A DNA stretch of 64,000 bases from Ruminococcus sp. GTDB lineage: Bacteria; Bacillota_A; Clostridia; Oscillospirales; Ruminococcaceae. The translations under genes were made by a program, and so were the position numbers. The notes under the pieces are model-generated. The model saw nothing but the letters and a program-made list of their open reading frames with translations. It was not told the DNA's origin and ran no database searches. The stretch spans positions 1 through 64,000 of the forward strand of contig JAFVAN010000001.1 in assembly GCA_017480485.1 (NCBI GenBank), written 5' to 3'. Shown one piece after another: positions 34,622 through 41,911 of this stretch. Every line of letters starts with the position of its first letter. Position 1 is the stretch's first letter.

Positions 34622-36463
34622 ATGATAATAACCGAAAAAGAAAACCCACGCCTGCCCTACCTGCGGGACAAGACCTCAAAGCTCACCACCGCCCCCGGGT
34701 GCTATATTATGAAGGACAAGAGCGGCAAGATAATATACATCGGCAAGGCCAAGAACCTTAAAAACCGCGTCAGCTCCTACTTCCGCGCATGGCAGGACCA
34801 CCTGCCGAAGGTCTGGCGCATGGTCTCCCATGTGGAGGACTACGACTTCATCGTCACGGACTCGGAATTCGAGGCTCTGGTGCTGGAGTGCTCCCTCATA
34901 AAGCAGTACACCCCTAAGTACAACATCCTGCTGAAGGACGACAAGGGCTACAGCTACATCCGCGTGACCAACGAGGCCTACCCCCGCATACAGGCCGTGC
35001 TGCAAAAGGAGGAGGATGGCGCCCGATACATCGGGCCATACACAAGCTCTTGGGCCGTGAAGCAGGCCGTGGAGGAGGCCAACCGAGTCTTTATGCTGCC
35101 CACCTGCCAGCGGCAGTTTCCTCGGGACATAGGCCGCGAGCGCCCCTGCCTGAACCACCACATCAAGCGCTGCATGGGCGTCTGCACAGGGCGCATCTCT
35201 CAGGAGGAGTATAACGACATCGTCAAGCGAGCCCTGCGCTACATCAAGGAGGGCTCCAAGGAGAGCGTCGAGCGGATGCGCACCGAGATGGAGGAGGCCG
35301 CCGAGCGCCTTGATTTCGAGCTTGCGGCCCAGCTGCGGGACAGGATAAACGCCATCCAAAAGGCTGCCGATGACCAGAAGATAATCGACGAGGACATGAA
35401 GGACACGGACATCATCTCCATCGCCCAGAACAGCGAGAAGGCCTGCGCCAGCGTGATAATGTACCGCAGCGGCAGGCTCTTCGACAAGGCCGACCACTTC
35501 CTTGGCGAGAAGGACGACCGCTCCCGGATGTACGAGGAGTTCATCACGGGCTTCTACTCCCTGCGTGACGACATCCCGAAGCATATTCTGATAGACGAGG
35601 AGCTTGACGACAGAGAGCTCATAGAAAAATACCTCTCCGAGCGCCGCGGCAGCGCCGTGCATATCTCGGTGCCACAGCGGGGGCATCTGGTGAAGCTTGT
35701 GAACCTTGCCCGCAGCAACGCCTCGGAATACCTCTCCATCAAGGTGGGCAGGACGGCCCGAGAGATCACTGCCTTGGAGCAGCTTGCAAAGGCTCTGGGC
35801 CTTGAAAAGCCCCCCCGCTTCATCGAGTGCTACGATATCTCGAACCTTGCCTCCTCGGACATGGTGGCGGGGATGGTGGTCTACGAGAACGGCCGCCCCT
35901 GCAAGCGCTTTTACAAGAAATTCTCCATCAAGACCGTAAAGGATCAGGACGACTACGCCTGCATGGCGGAGGTGCTGGGCAGGCGGTTCCGCAACTACCT
36001 TGAAAAGACCGACGAGGGCTTTTCTACTCTGCCCGACCTTATCTTCCTTGACGGCGGACAGGGCCACGTCAACACCGTCACCCCCGTGGTGCGGGCAATG
36101 GGGATAAATGTGCCTATCTACGGCCTTGTGAAGGACTCGAAGCACCGCACCCGCGCCGTTGCCACAGGGGGCGGAGAGATAAGCCTTACCCAGTCACGGG
36201 CGGCCTTCGACCTTGTCACCGCCATTCAGGACGAGGTCCACCGCTACGCCATCACCTATCAGGCAAAGAAGCACAAGAAAAGCTCCACCAGCCTCGAGCT
36301 CACCCGAGTAAAGGGCATAGGCGAGAAAAAGGCCATCAAGCTGATGACCGAGTTCAAGACCAAGGACGCCCTAAAGGCCGCGACTCCCGAGCAGCTGGCA
36401 AAGGCCGCAGGCATCAGCCTCGACACCGCAAGGGAGCTTGCGGAGGTGATCAAAGAAATGTGA
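34622..36463 (+). CDS. uvrC: Excinuclease ABC subunit C
   Basis: 613 residues from the ATG at 34622, preceded by AAAGGTGA that begins just after the repeat element. The GIY-YIG nuclease domain (APGCYIMKDKSGKIIYIGKA) makes the 3' cut of nucleotide excision repair. A UVR motif follows (LDFELAAQLRDRINAIQK), then the RNase H-like 5' nuclease (CYDISNLASSDMVAGMVVYE; LDGGQGHV) and a C-terminal helix-hairpin-helix (VKGIGEKKAIKLM). Full length for the family. Stands alone with its own promoter and terminator; mfd, its transcription-coupled partner, lies at 59223. Confidence 0.97.
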   Translation: MIITEKENPRLPYLRDKTSKLTTAPGCYIMKDKSGKIIYIGKAKNLKNRVSSYFRAWQDHLPKVWRMVSHVEDYDFIVTDSEFEALVLECSLIKQYTPKYNILLKDDKGYSYIRVTNEAYPRIQAVLQKEEDGARYIGPYTSSWAVKQAVEEANRVFMLPTCQRQFPRDIGRERPCLNHHIKRCMGVCTGRISQEEYNDIVKRALRYIKEGSKESVERMRTEMEEAAERLDFELAAQLRDRINAIQKAADDQKIIDEDMKDTDIISIAQNSEKACASVIMYRSGRLFDKADHFLGEKDDRSRMYEEFITGFYSLRDDIPKHILIDEELDDRELIEKYLSERRGSAVHISVPQRGHLVKLVNLARSNASEYLSIKVGRTAREITALEQLAKALGLEKPPRFIECYDISNLASSDMVAGMVVYENGRPCKRFYKKFSIKTVKDQDDYACMAEVLGRRFRNYLEKTDEGFSTLPDLIFLDGGQGHVNTVTPVVRAMGINVPIYGLVKDSKHRTRAVATGGGEISLTQSRAAFDLVTAIQDEVHRYAITYQAKKHKKSSTSLELTRVKGIGEKKAIKLMTEFKTKDALKAATPEQLAKAAGISLDTARELAEVIKEM

Positions 36464-36467
36464 GATG

Positions 36468-36497
36468 AAAAGAGCCCGCAATGCGCGGGTTCTTTTG
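36468..36497 (+). terminator. uvrC terminator
   Basis: gagcccgc aat gcgcgggttc stem followed by ttttgtt, just after the uvrC stop. Confidence 0.8.
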
Positions 36498-36530
36498 TTG
36501 TCTCTAAAAACCTCCGGAACACCGCCGCTC

Positions 36531-36616
36531 CGCGAGGGAGCCCCCTCGGCCTTCACTTTGTAAACGAGCTCGCGAGTGCTCACGCGACTTGCCCCGGCGG
36601 GGCACCGCCCGGGAGC
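36531..36616 (+). repeat. Dispersed repeat R1
   Basis: Head cgcgagggagccccctcgg, then tttgtaaac and gagctcgcgagtgctcacgc followed by gacttgccccggcggggcac. A single unit, ending 8 nt from the nrdG stop. Confidence 0.85.
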
Positions 36617-36624
36617 CGTTAGCA

Positions 36625-37155
36625 CTACATGAAGCTTAAAGTCTCATCGTCAAGGGCAACGGTGGTGCCTGTCTCAAGGGACTTTTTAACGTCGATGAAG
36701 CGCTGGTTGCGGCTGCCGCGGAATTTGAGCTCAAGGCTGCGCTGCTCCAAAATGAACCGCCCGTCGATGATGTAATCGCACTGGCGGACAAGCTCCATAA
36801 AGCCGTTCTGTTCGTCCGCGTGCTCCAGCAGGTACTCGAAGTCAAAGCCCGTGTAGGCGATGACGTTCATCCGTCCCCCGTCGTGCTCGTGTACCCTTCG
36901 GGCCAGCTCCGCCATGGGCTTCGCCTGATAAAAGGGGTCGCCCCCCGAGAGGGTCACACCGTCAAGTATGGGGTCCTTGATGATCTCTGCAAAGACCTCG
37001 TCGGTGTCGGCCTCGAAGCCTCCTGCCACGTCCCAGGTCTGGGGATTGTGGCAGCCCTTGCAGTGGTGCAGGCACCCCTGTGTCCACACCGTGAACCGAA
37101 ATCCCGGGCCGTCAACTATAGATTCGGGGGTCAGCCCCGCGCATCGGAATTTCAT
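36625..37155 (-). CDS. nrdG: Anaerobic ribonucleotide reductase activase
   Basis: 176 residues. Radical SAM protein with Cys28, Cys32 and Cys35 (CLHHCKGC) for a 4Fe-4S cluster, plus GGDP (LSGGDPFYQ). It generates the glycyl radical on NrdD. Ribosome site GGAGA upstream. Last gene of the nrdD / rubredoxin-flavoprotein / nrdG group, the latter inserted between the usual partners. Confidence 0.95.
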   Translation of the reverse strand: MKFRCAGLTPESIVDGPGFRFTVWTQGCLHHCKGCHNPQTWDVAGGFEADTDEVFAEIIKDPILDGVTLSGGDPFYQAKPMAELARRVHEHDGGRMNVIAYTGFDFEYLLEHADEQNGFMELVRQCDYIIDGRFILEQRSLELKFRGSRNQRFIDVKKSLETGTTVALDDETLSFM

Positions 37156-37236
37156 TGTATCGTCTCCTTTTTTATTTCGCCCGACAGGGCTTGTGTGCGC
37201 CGCACGAAGGACGTGGGTCGCCTTCGCTGTATTTTC

Positions 37237-38025
37237 TCAGCCGCCGACCCTCTCAAAATTCGAGGCATCCACCCCGCAGAGAGGACAGACAAAGTCCTCG
37301 GGGAGCTCCTCTCCCTCGTACTCGTAGCCGCAGACGGCGCAGCGCCAGATGATCTTGCCGCTCTCGGAGACACCTGCGGGGACGGCAGCCTCGGCGGGCT
37401 TGCCGGACACTACCTTCTCAAAATCCGAGGCAGGGTGCTTGCACAGGGGGCAGATAAAGCCCTCGGGCAGCTCCTCGCCAACGTACTCGTAGCCGCAGAT
37501 AACGCAGCGCCAAATGGTCTGGCCAGCCTCGTTGGTGCCTACCTCCTTGGGCTGGGGCTTTATATTTTGCAGATAGTAGGAATAATCCGCGGACCGCGCG
37601 GCGTTGATCAGGGCCGTAGAGGTCACGTCCGCGATGAACATGGTGTGGCTGCCCAGATCTATCTCCTGACAGACCCTGGCGCAGATATAGCTGTTGGTGC
37701 CTGCGGTGACGGCGAGGGTGCCGTTATCAAGGCGCTCTGTGTCCTCAAAGCCCGCGAACTTGTCGGCGTCCCTGCCCGACCGGAAGCCAAAGCGCTCAAA
37801 GAGGCCGAACCCAGCCTCTTGGCTGATTATGGAGGCGGTAAAGGTCCCCGACTCCGCTATCATGTCGTGGGTGAGGTTCTGTTTGTTGACGGTTAAGCTG
37901 ACGCGGTTGGGCTGGCTGGTGACCTGCGCCAGTGTGTTGGTGATGCAGCCGTTGTCCCTGCCCTCGCTGTTGGCGGTGACGACATAGAGGCCGTAGGTGA
38001 TGTTGAACATAGGGTCCTGTGCCAT
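37237..38025 (-). CDS. Flavin reductase-like protein with two rubredoxin domains (Hrb-like)
   Basis: 262 residues, start with AGGAGG. Residues ~1-155 are a flavin-reductase-like FMN domain (GCITNTLAQVTSQPNRVSLT). Two rubredoxins follow at ~165-215 and ~222-262, each with C-x2-C-G-Y-x-Y and C-P-L-C. Moorella high-molecular-weight rubredoxin has one such domain and feeds electrons to flavodiiron oxygen or NO reductases. The second, near-duplicate domain suggests a tandem duplication. Inference: protects the oxygen-sensitive NrdD/NrdG radical enzymes or supplies electrons to them. Confidence 0.9.
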   Translation of the reverse strand: MAQDPMFNITYGLYVVTANSEGRDNGCITNTLAQVTSQPNRVSLTVNKQNLTHDMIAESGTFTASIISQEAGFGLFERFGFRSGRDADKFAGFEDTERLDNGTLAVTAGTNSYICARVCQEIDLGSHTMFIADVTSTALINAARSADYSYYLQNIKPQPKEVGTNEAGQTIWRCVICGYEYVGEELPEGFICPLCKHPASDFEKVVSGKPAEAAVPAGVSESGKIIWRCAVCGYEYEGEELPEDFVCPLCGVDASNFERVGG

Positions 38026-38071
38026 AGATTATTCCTCCTTTTCTTTCTCCTCGCCGTCCCGGGCGCGGGCG

Positions 38072-38135
38072 CGCAAGTCGCGTGACGCTTGCAAGCTCGC
38101 TTACATCTCAGAAATGTGAGGGGGCTCCCTCGCGT
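38072..38135 (-). repeat. Dispersed repeat R1, inverted copy
   Basis: On the minus strand: cgcgagggagccccctcac, a short spacer, then gcgagcttgcaagcgtcacg. More diverged than other copies. It lies between nrdD and the rubredoxin gene. Confidence 0.7.
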
Positions 38136-38168
38136 AACGGCGGTCATATACAGTATACTGCCATATAC

Positions 38169-38206
38169 AGAGAAAGCCGCAGGATTTGCGGCTTCTCTGG
38201 TTTTTT
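38169..38206 (+). terminator. Plus-strand terminator between minus-strand genes
   Basis: agagaaagccgc aggatt tgcggcttctct then ggtttttt. The T-run is on the plus strand, while both neighbouring genes run on the minus strand. On the minus strand the hairpin is followed by gtatatgg, a poor terminator. It may end an unseen plus-strand transcript. Confidence 0.55.
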
Positions 38207-38223
38207 GGTTGTTTCCGTTCTGC

Positions 38224-40470
38224 TCAGCAGCAAGATATGCGGGGGATGCGCTCGTGGGCTACCTTGACGTGCTCGGCTTCGGTGCGGCCGCAAAGCGGGC
38301 ACTTGTCGCCGATGATGCCTGTGTAGCCGCAGACAGGGTCGCGGTCAACGGGATGGTTGATAGCGCCGTAGCCTATGCCCTGCTCCTTCATGCAGCGGAT
38401 GATCTTCTCAAAGGCCGAAATGTTCTGTGAGGGATCGCCGTCCAGCTCGATGTAGGTGATGTGGCCTGCGTTTGTGAGAGCGTGGTAGGGAGCCTCGATC
38501 TTGATCTTGTCGAAGGCGCCGATGTTGTAGTAAACAGGAACATGGAAGGAGTTGGTGTAGTAGTCCCTGTCGGTAACGCCTGCGATAGTGCCGAAGCGCT
38601 TGCGGTCCATGCGCACGAACCTGCCCGAGAGTCCCTCGGCTGGGGTGGCCAGCAGCGAGAAGTTCATGCCTGTGGCCTTGGTCTCGTCGTCCAGTCTCTT
38701 GCGCATATGCGCCACGATCTCAAGACCCAGCTCGCGAGCCTCCTCGCTCTCGCCGTGGTGCTTGCCTGTCAGGCTCTTGAGCGTCTCGGCCAGACCTATG
38801 AAGCCTACAGAGAGTGTGCCGTGCTTCAGCACCTCGCCCACCTCATCGTTTACGTCAAGCTTGTCGGAGTCTATCCATACTCCCTGCCCCATTAGGAAGG
38901 GATAGTTCTTTACCTTCTTGCTTGCCTGTATGCGATAGCGGTGCTTGAGCTGTGCGATGCAAAGCTCCATCATCTCGTCAAGGCTGTCAAAGAACGTGCC
39001 AATGTTGCCCTGTGCCTTTATTGCAAGCCGCGGCAGATTGATGGACGTGAAGGAAAGGTTTCCCCTGCCTGTCACTATCTCGCGGCTCGGATCGTGTGCG
39101 TTGCCGATAACTCTCGTCCTGCATCCCATGTAGGCGATCTCGGTGTCCGGATTGCCCTCCTTGTAATATTGCAGGTTGTAAGGAGCATCAATGAACGAGA
39201 AGTTCGGGAAAAGCCTCTTTGCAGAAACGCGGCAGGCCAGCTTGAACAGGTCGTAGTTAGGGTCTGTCGGGTTGTAGTTTACGCCCTCCTTCACCTTGAA
39301 GATATGTATCGGGAAGATAGGGGTCTCGCCGTTGCCGAGGCCGGCCTCCTGGGCCAGCAGAACGTTCTTGATGACCATCCTGCCCTCCACAGAGGTGTCG
39401 GTGCCGTAGTTGATGGAGGAGAAGGGGGTCTGGGCGCCTGCACGGGAGTTCATGGTGTTAAGGTTGTGTATCAGCGCCTCCATTGCCTGATAGGTAGCCC
39501 TGTCGGTCTCCTTGAAGGCGGTCTTGTAGGCGAATTTCTGTATCTTGGCCACGGTCTTGGGGTCGGTGAAGGAGGCAAGTATCTCCGCCTCGGCCTCCTT
39601 GTAGCCGTTGTCGTAGCTCAGCGTTACCTGCAGGCCCTTTTCCTTCTCGATCTTCTCGGCGATCTGCTTTGCGATGACCTGAGAATCAGGAACGTCCGCA
39701 ATGAGGTTCAGAGCGCGGTGGATGTTGTCGCGGTAGTTGTGGCGGAAGGTCTTCTTTACGCCCTCGGCCATGTCGTACTCGAACTTGGGCACCGACTGGC
39801 CGCCGTGCTGGTCGTTCTGGTTGGACTGGATAGCGATGCAGGCCAGAGCCGCATAGCTGGTGATGTCGTTAGGGGTCCTGAGATAGCCGTGGCCCGTGGA
39901 GAAGCCCTTGTTGAAAAGCTTGGTCAGGTCGATCTGGGTGCAGGTGGTGGTGAGGGTGTAGAAGTCCAGATCGTGGATGTGGATGTCGCCCTCGGCGTGG
40001 GCCTTGGCGTGCTCGGGGTCCAGCACATACATCTCGTAGAACTCCTTGGCGCCCACAGAGCCGTATTTCAGCATCGTGCCCATGGCGGTGTCGCCGTCGA
40101 TATTGGCGTTCTCGCGCTTGAGGTCGCTGTCCTTGGCGCTCTTGAAGGTCAGGTCCTCGTATACCTTCATAAGGCGGGTGTTCATCTCTCTTGCTCTGGT
40201 CCTTGTAGAGCGGTAGAGGATGTAGGCCTTGGCAGTGGCTGCGTGGCCCTCCTCGATGAGCACCTTTTCAACGCAGTCCTGGATCTGCTCAACGGTAGGA
40301 GAGGTCAGGTCCTTCTGCATCAGCAGGTCAACGACCTTGCCCGCCAGCTCCAGAGCCTCGTCGTAGTTGGAGCCGCCAACGGACTGCGCCGCCTTGTAGA
40401 TAGCTCCGGCTATCTTCTCTATATTAAATGTAACGTTGCGTCCGTCTCTTTTCTTGATCTTGATAATCAT
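38224..40470 (-). CDS. nrdD: Anaerobic ribonucleoside-triphosphate reductase, C-terminus short
   Basis: 748 residues from the ATG at 40470 (GGAGG upstream). Reduces NTPs to dNTPs anaerobically. The N-terminal ATP-cone (IKKRDGRNVTFNIEKIAGAI), the barrel (DLDFYTLTTTCTQIDL; NLNTMNSRAGAQTPFSSINY) and the C-terminal zinc site (CGYTG...CPLCGR) are present. The family normally continues after the zinc site with RRI/V-x-GYL carrying the radical glycine and ~25 more residues. Here the protein stops at ERIPRISCC, so that glycine is missing. No GYL-like continuation is visible in the next 200 nt. NrdG follows in the same operon; two NrdR boxes overlap the promoter. Confidence 0.93.
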   Translation of the reverse strand: MIIKIKKRDGRNVTFNIEKIAGAIYKAAQSVGGSNYDEALELAGKVVDLLMQKDLTSPTVEQIQDCVEKVLIEEGHAATAKAYILYRSTRTRAREMNTRLMKVYEDLTFKSAKDSDLKRENANIDGDTAMGTMLKYGSVGAKEFYEMYVLDPEHAKAHAEGDIHIHDLDFYTLTTTCTQIDLTKLFNKGFSTGHGYLRTPNDITSYAALACIAIQSNQNDQHGGQSVPKFEYDMAEGVKKTFRHNYRDNIHRALNLIADVPDSQVIAKQIAEKIEKEKGLQVTLSYDNGYKEAEAEILASFTDPKTVAKIQKFAYKTAFKETDRATYQAMEALIHNLNTMNSRAGAQTPFSSINYGTDTSVEGRMVIKNVLLAQEAGLGNGETPIFPIHIFKVKEGVNYNPTDPNYDLFKLACRVSAKRLFPNFSFIDAPYNLQYYKEGNPDTEIAYMGCRTRVIGNAHDPSREIVTGRGNLSFTSINLPRLAIKAQGNIGTFFDSLDEMMELCIAQLKHRYRIQASKKVKNYPFLMGQGVWIDSDKLDVNDEVGEVLKHGTLSVGFIGLAETLKSLTGKHHGESEEARELGLEIVAHMRKRLDDETKATGMNFSLLATPAEGLSGRFVRMDRKRFGTIAGVTDRDYYTNSFHVPVYYNIGAFDKIKIEAPYHALTNAGHITYIELDGDPSQNISAFEKIIRCMKEQGIGYGAINHPVDRDPVCGYTGIIGDKCPLCGRTEAEHVKVAHERIPRISCC

Positions 40471-40577
40471 ATTCTTACCTCCGTATTTATAAGCGGGCGG
40501 CCCGCAGGCTTTCCCGCCGATCATCATTTTTATCAGCAGCACCGCTTGTATGCGCCCCATGTGCATTAGCGGCCCGA

Positions 40578-40593
40578 CCACAACATCTTGTGG
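40578..40593. promoter_or_regulatory. NrdR box 1
   Basis: ccacaacatcttgtgg, a near-perfect palindrome agreeing at 12 of 16 positions with the NrdR consensus acaCwAtATaTwGtgt, including the strongly conserved ones. Confidence 0.65.
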
Positions 40594-40609
40594 TCTCTTG
40601 CTGTGCATT

Positions 40610-40625
40610 TACAAGTATATAGTAT
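40610..40625. promoter_or_regulatory. NrdR box 2
   Basis: tacaagtatatagtat, with a good right half (TATATAGTAT) and a weak left half. Its centre is 32 nt from that of box 1, three helical turns, the usual spacing of NrdR box pairs. It covers the -10. Confidence 0.6.
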
Positions 40626-40642
40626 TTTTTCTCCCATGTCAA
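40614..40642 (-). promoter_or_regulatory. nrdD promoter
   Basis: Minus strand TTGACA (40642-40637), 17 nt, TATACT (40619-40614). The leader is about 135 nt and carries both NrdR boxes at or beyond the start. Confidence 0.8.
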
Positions 40643-41125
40643 GTGTAACACTAACAAAAAATAAGCAACACTTTTGTACACCCTGCACAAAGGCAAAGAT
40701 TTCCAGCAAAAAAATCAAACTTCGGGTTTTCGTTGTGCTGCTTCAAATCAAGCTTTTGGGCTTTACACCAAAAATCTCAAAATATAGTATAAAGCAGATT
40801 TCTTTACACAAGATAAAACCCGCATTATCAGCGGGCCTTTTGGCGGTATCTATCACTTATCAACAAACAAAAGCCGCGCAGAAGCGTTTTTTTGTTTCCC
40901 GAAATTTGGACAGTAATTTTTCGCTTTCCGAAAACGGCCCGTGTAAAGGTTCACTCTTGATTTTCCAAAAGCCATTCCAGTTTGTACAGTTGGTATATGG
41001 TTTTGCACATATGTCCATTAGGGGCAGATTTGGCCGTCGGGTACCCTTCAATGAGTGCTACCGTGCTTGGGGGTGGGCGAGTGCCGGCGTGAAGGAGGGA
41101 ACTCACCGGAGGCCTTCTCCTTCTC
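40643..41125. other. AT-rich intergenic region, possible very short transcript
   Basis: No convincing gene. TTTACA at 40762-40767 with TAGTAT 17 nt on is followed within 30 nt by a terminator-like hairpin (cccgc attatca gcgggccttttgg, 40817-40843). An open frame runs through here but has no family features and crosses repeats, so I do not call it. Confidence 0.4.
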
Positions 41126-41350
41126 AGGACGGAAAGCGCTTCGCTGTTCCTGCTCTGTGGAAGAGGCGGCATCCTTGCGGCGCAGCATTGCGCACCCAAC
41201 GGGATAGATGGGGGGCTGTTCCTTTTCTGCTTCTTCGCCGGATGGTGCTGCGCCGCTGAGTAATGCACAAGATCTGCGCCTGTTTCGCGGGTCCGCGACA
41301 AGCCTCTGACGCGAGGCCCCCGCGCGTTTTTTAATGCGCTCCGCGGGTGG
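41126..41350 (+). repeat. Dispersed ~225-bp repeat ABC, copy 1
   Basis: Three modules in order: A (cggaaagcgcttcgctgttc), B (gcggcgcagcat ... gtgctgcgccg) and C (gcgcctgtttcgcgggtccg, acaagcctctgacgcgaggc, then tttttaatgcgctccgcggg). Copy 2 at 46163-46388 keeps the same order; copy 3 at 62808-62990 is inverted and shorter. Confidence 0.85.
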
Positions 41351-41370
41351 TTGGGAGGCTTCTGCTCCTC

Positions 41371-41437
41371 CGCGAGGGAGCCCCCGCGGCTTTCGCCGTT
41401 GTAAACGAGCTTGCGAGTGCTCACGCGACTTACGCCG
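41371..41437 (+). repeat. Dispersed repeat R1
   Basis: cgcgagggagcccccgcgg, then cgttgtaaac and gagcttgcgagtgctcacgc. It ends 14 nt before the -35 of the lipoprotein/radical SAM operon. Confidence 0.85.
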
Positions 41438-41450
41438 TCCGCGTTAGGAC

Positions 41451-41479
41451 TTGACATTTTTGGGGGGCGGGTGTATAAT
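41451..41479 (+). promoter_or_regulatory. Promoter of the lipoprotein / radical SAM operon
   Basis: TTGACA, 17 nt, TATAAT: perfect consensus, about 40 nt before the lipoprotein ATG. Confidence 0.88.
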
Positions 41480-41519
41480 ATCTATAATGTGCTATTATGC
41501 CCGAAAGGAGCGTAAGTAT

Positions 41520-41909
41520 ATGAAAAAAAGTGCTAAGATCGCGCTGACGGCGGCGCTGTTTGCGTCGGCTGCGCTTTCGTCCTGCGGACCCGATGGCAGC
41601 AGCGATACCAACAGTGTCTACGGCAAGGTGCCGAATGTATCGCCCCCTGCTTCCGCTACCGAGTCCTTCGACCCCTCCAAGGAGGAGCCTCAGGATGTTT
41701 ACGGCCCCGCTCCCGACTTCGAGGAGAGCGAAGAGGCCGGCGACGACACCAGCCCCGACAGCGACGACACCAGCCTCGACGACTCAGAGGCCGAATACGT
41801 CCCCCCTGCCGACATCGTACCCACAGTCTATGGGCCGCCCCCAACAGATTACGATCCCGAGGATGAGGAGCCTCAGGACGTCTACGGCCCTGCCCCCGAC
41901 TTTGACTGA
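41520..41909 (+). CDS. Small repeat lipoprotein, putative radical SAM substrate
   Basis: 129 residues from the ATG at 41520 (AGGAG upstream). Signal peptide with lipobox LSSC, Cys22. The mature part is acidic, Pro/Asp/Ser-rich and without cysteines, and carries the motif VYGxxP four times: VYGKVP (33-38), VYGPAPDF (60-67), VYGPPPTDY (103-111) and VYGPAPDF (121-128). The last two are preceded by a shared EEPQD before VYGPAPDF. The radical SAM gene starts 2 nt after its stop. From memory, TIGRFAM described an rSAM/lipoprotein pairing in gut bacteria with YGxPxAD-like motifs; I could not check it. Inference: Tyr/Pro/Asp side chains of the repeats are modified. Confidence 0.88.
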   Translation: MKKSAKIALTAALFASAALSSCGPDGSSDTNSVYGKVPNVSPPASATESFDPSKEEPQDVYGPAPDFEESEEAGDDTSPDSDDTSLDDSEAEYVPPADIVPTVYGPPPTDYDPEDEEPQDVYGPAPDFD

Positions 41910-41911
41910 CC

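Noticed and set aside
40588..41259. Possible 223-residue plus-strand gene upstream of the lipoprotein
   Set aside because: It runs from the NrdR region through AT-rich DNA into repeat ABC, with no ribosome site or recognisable domain.
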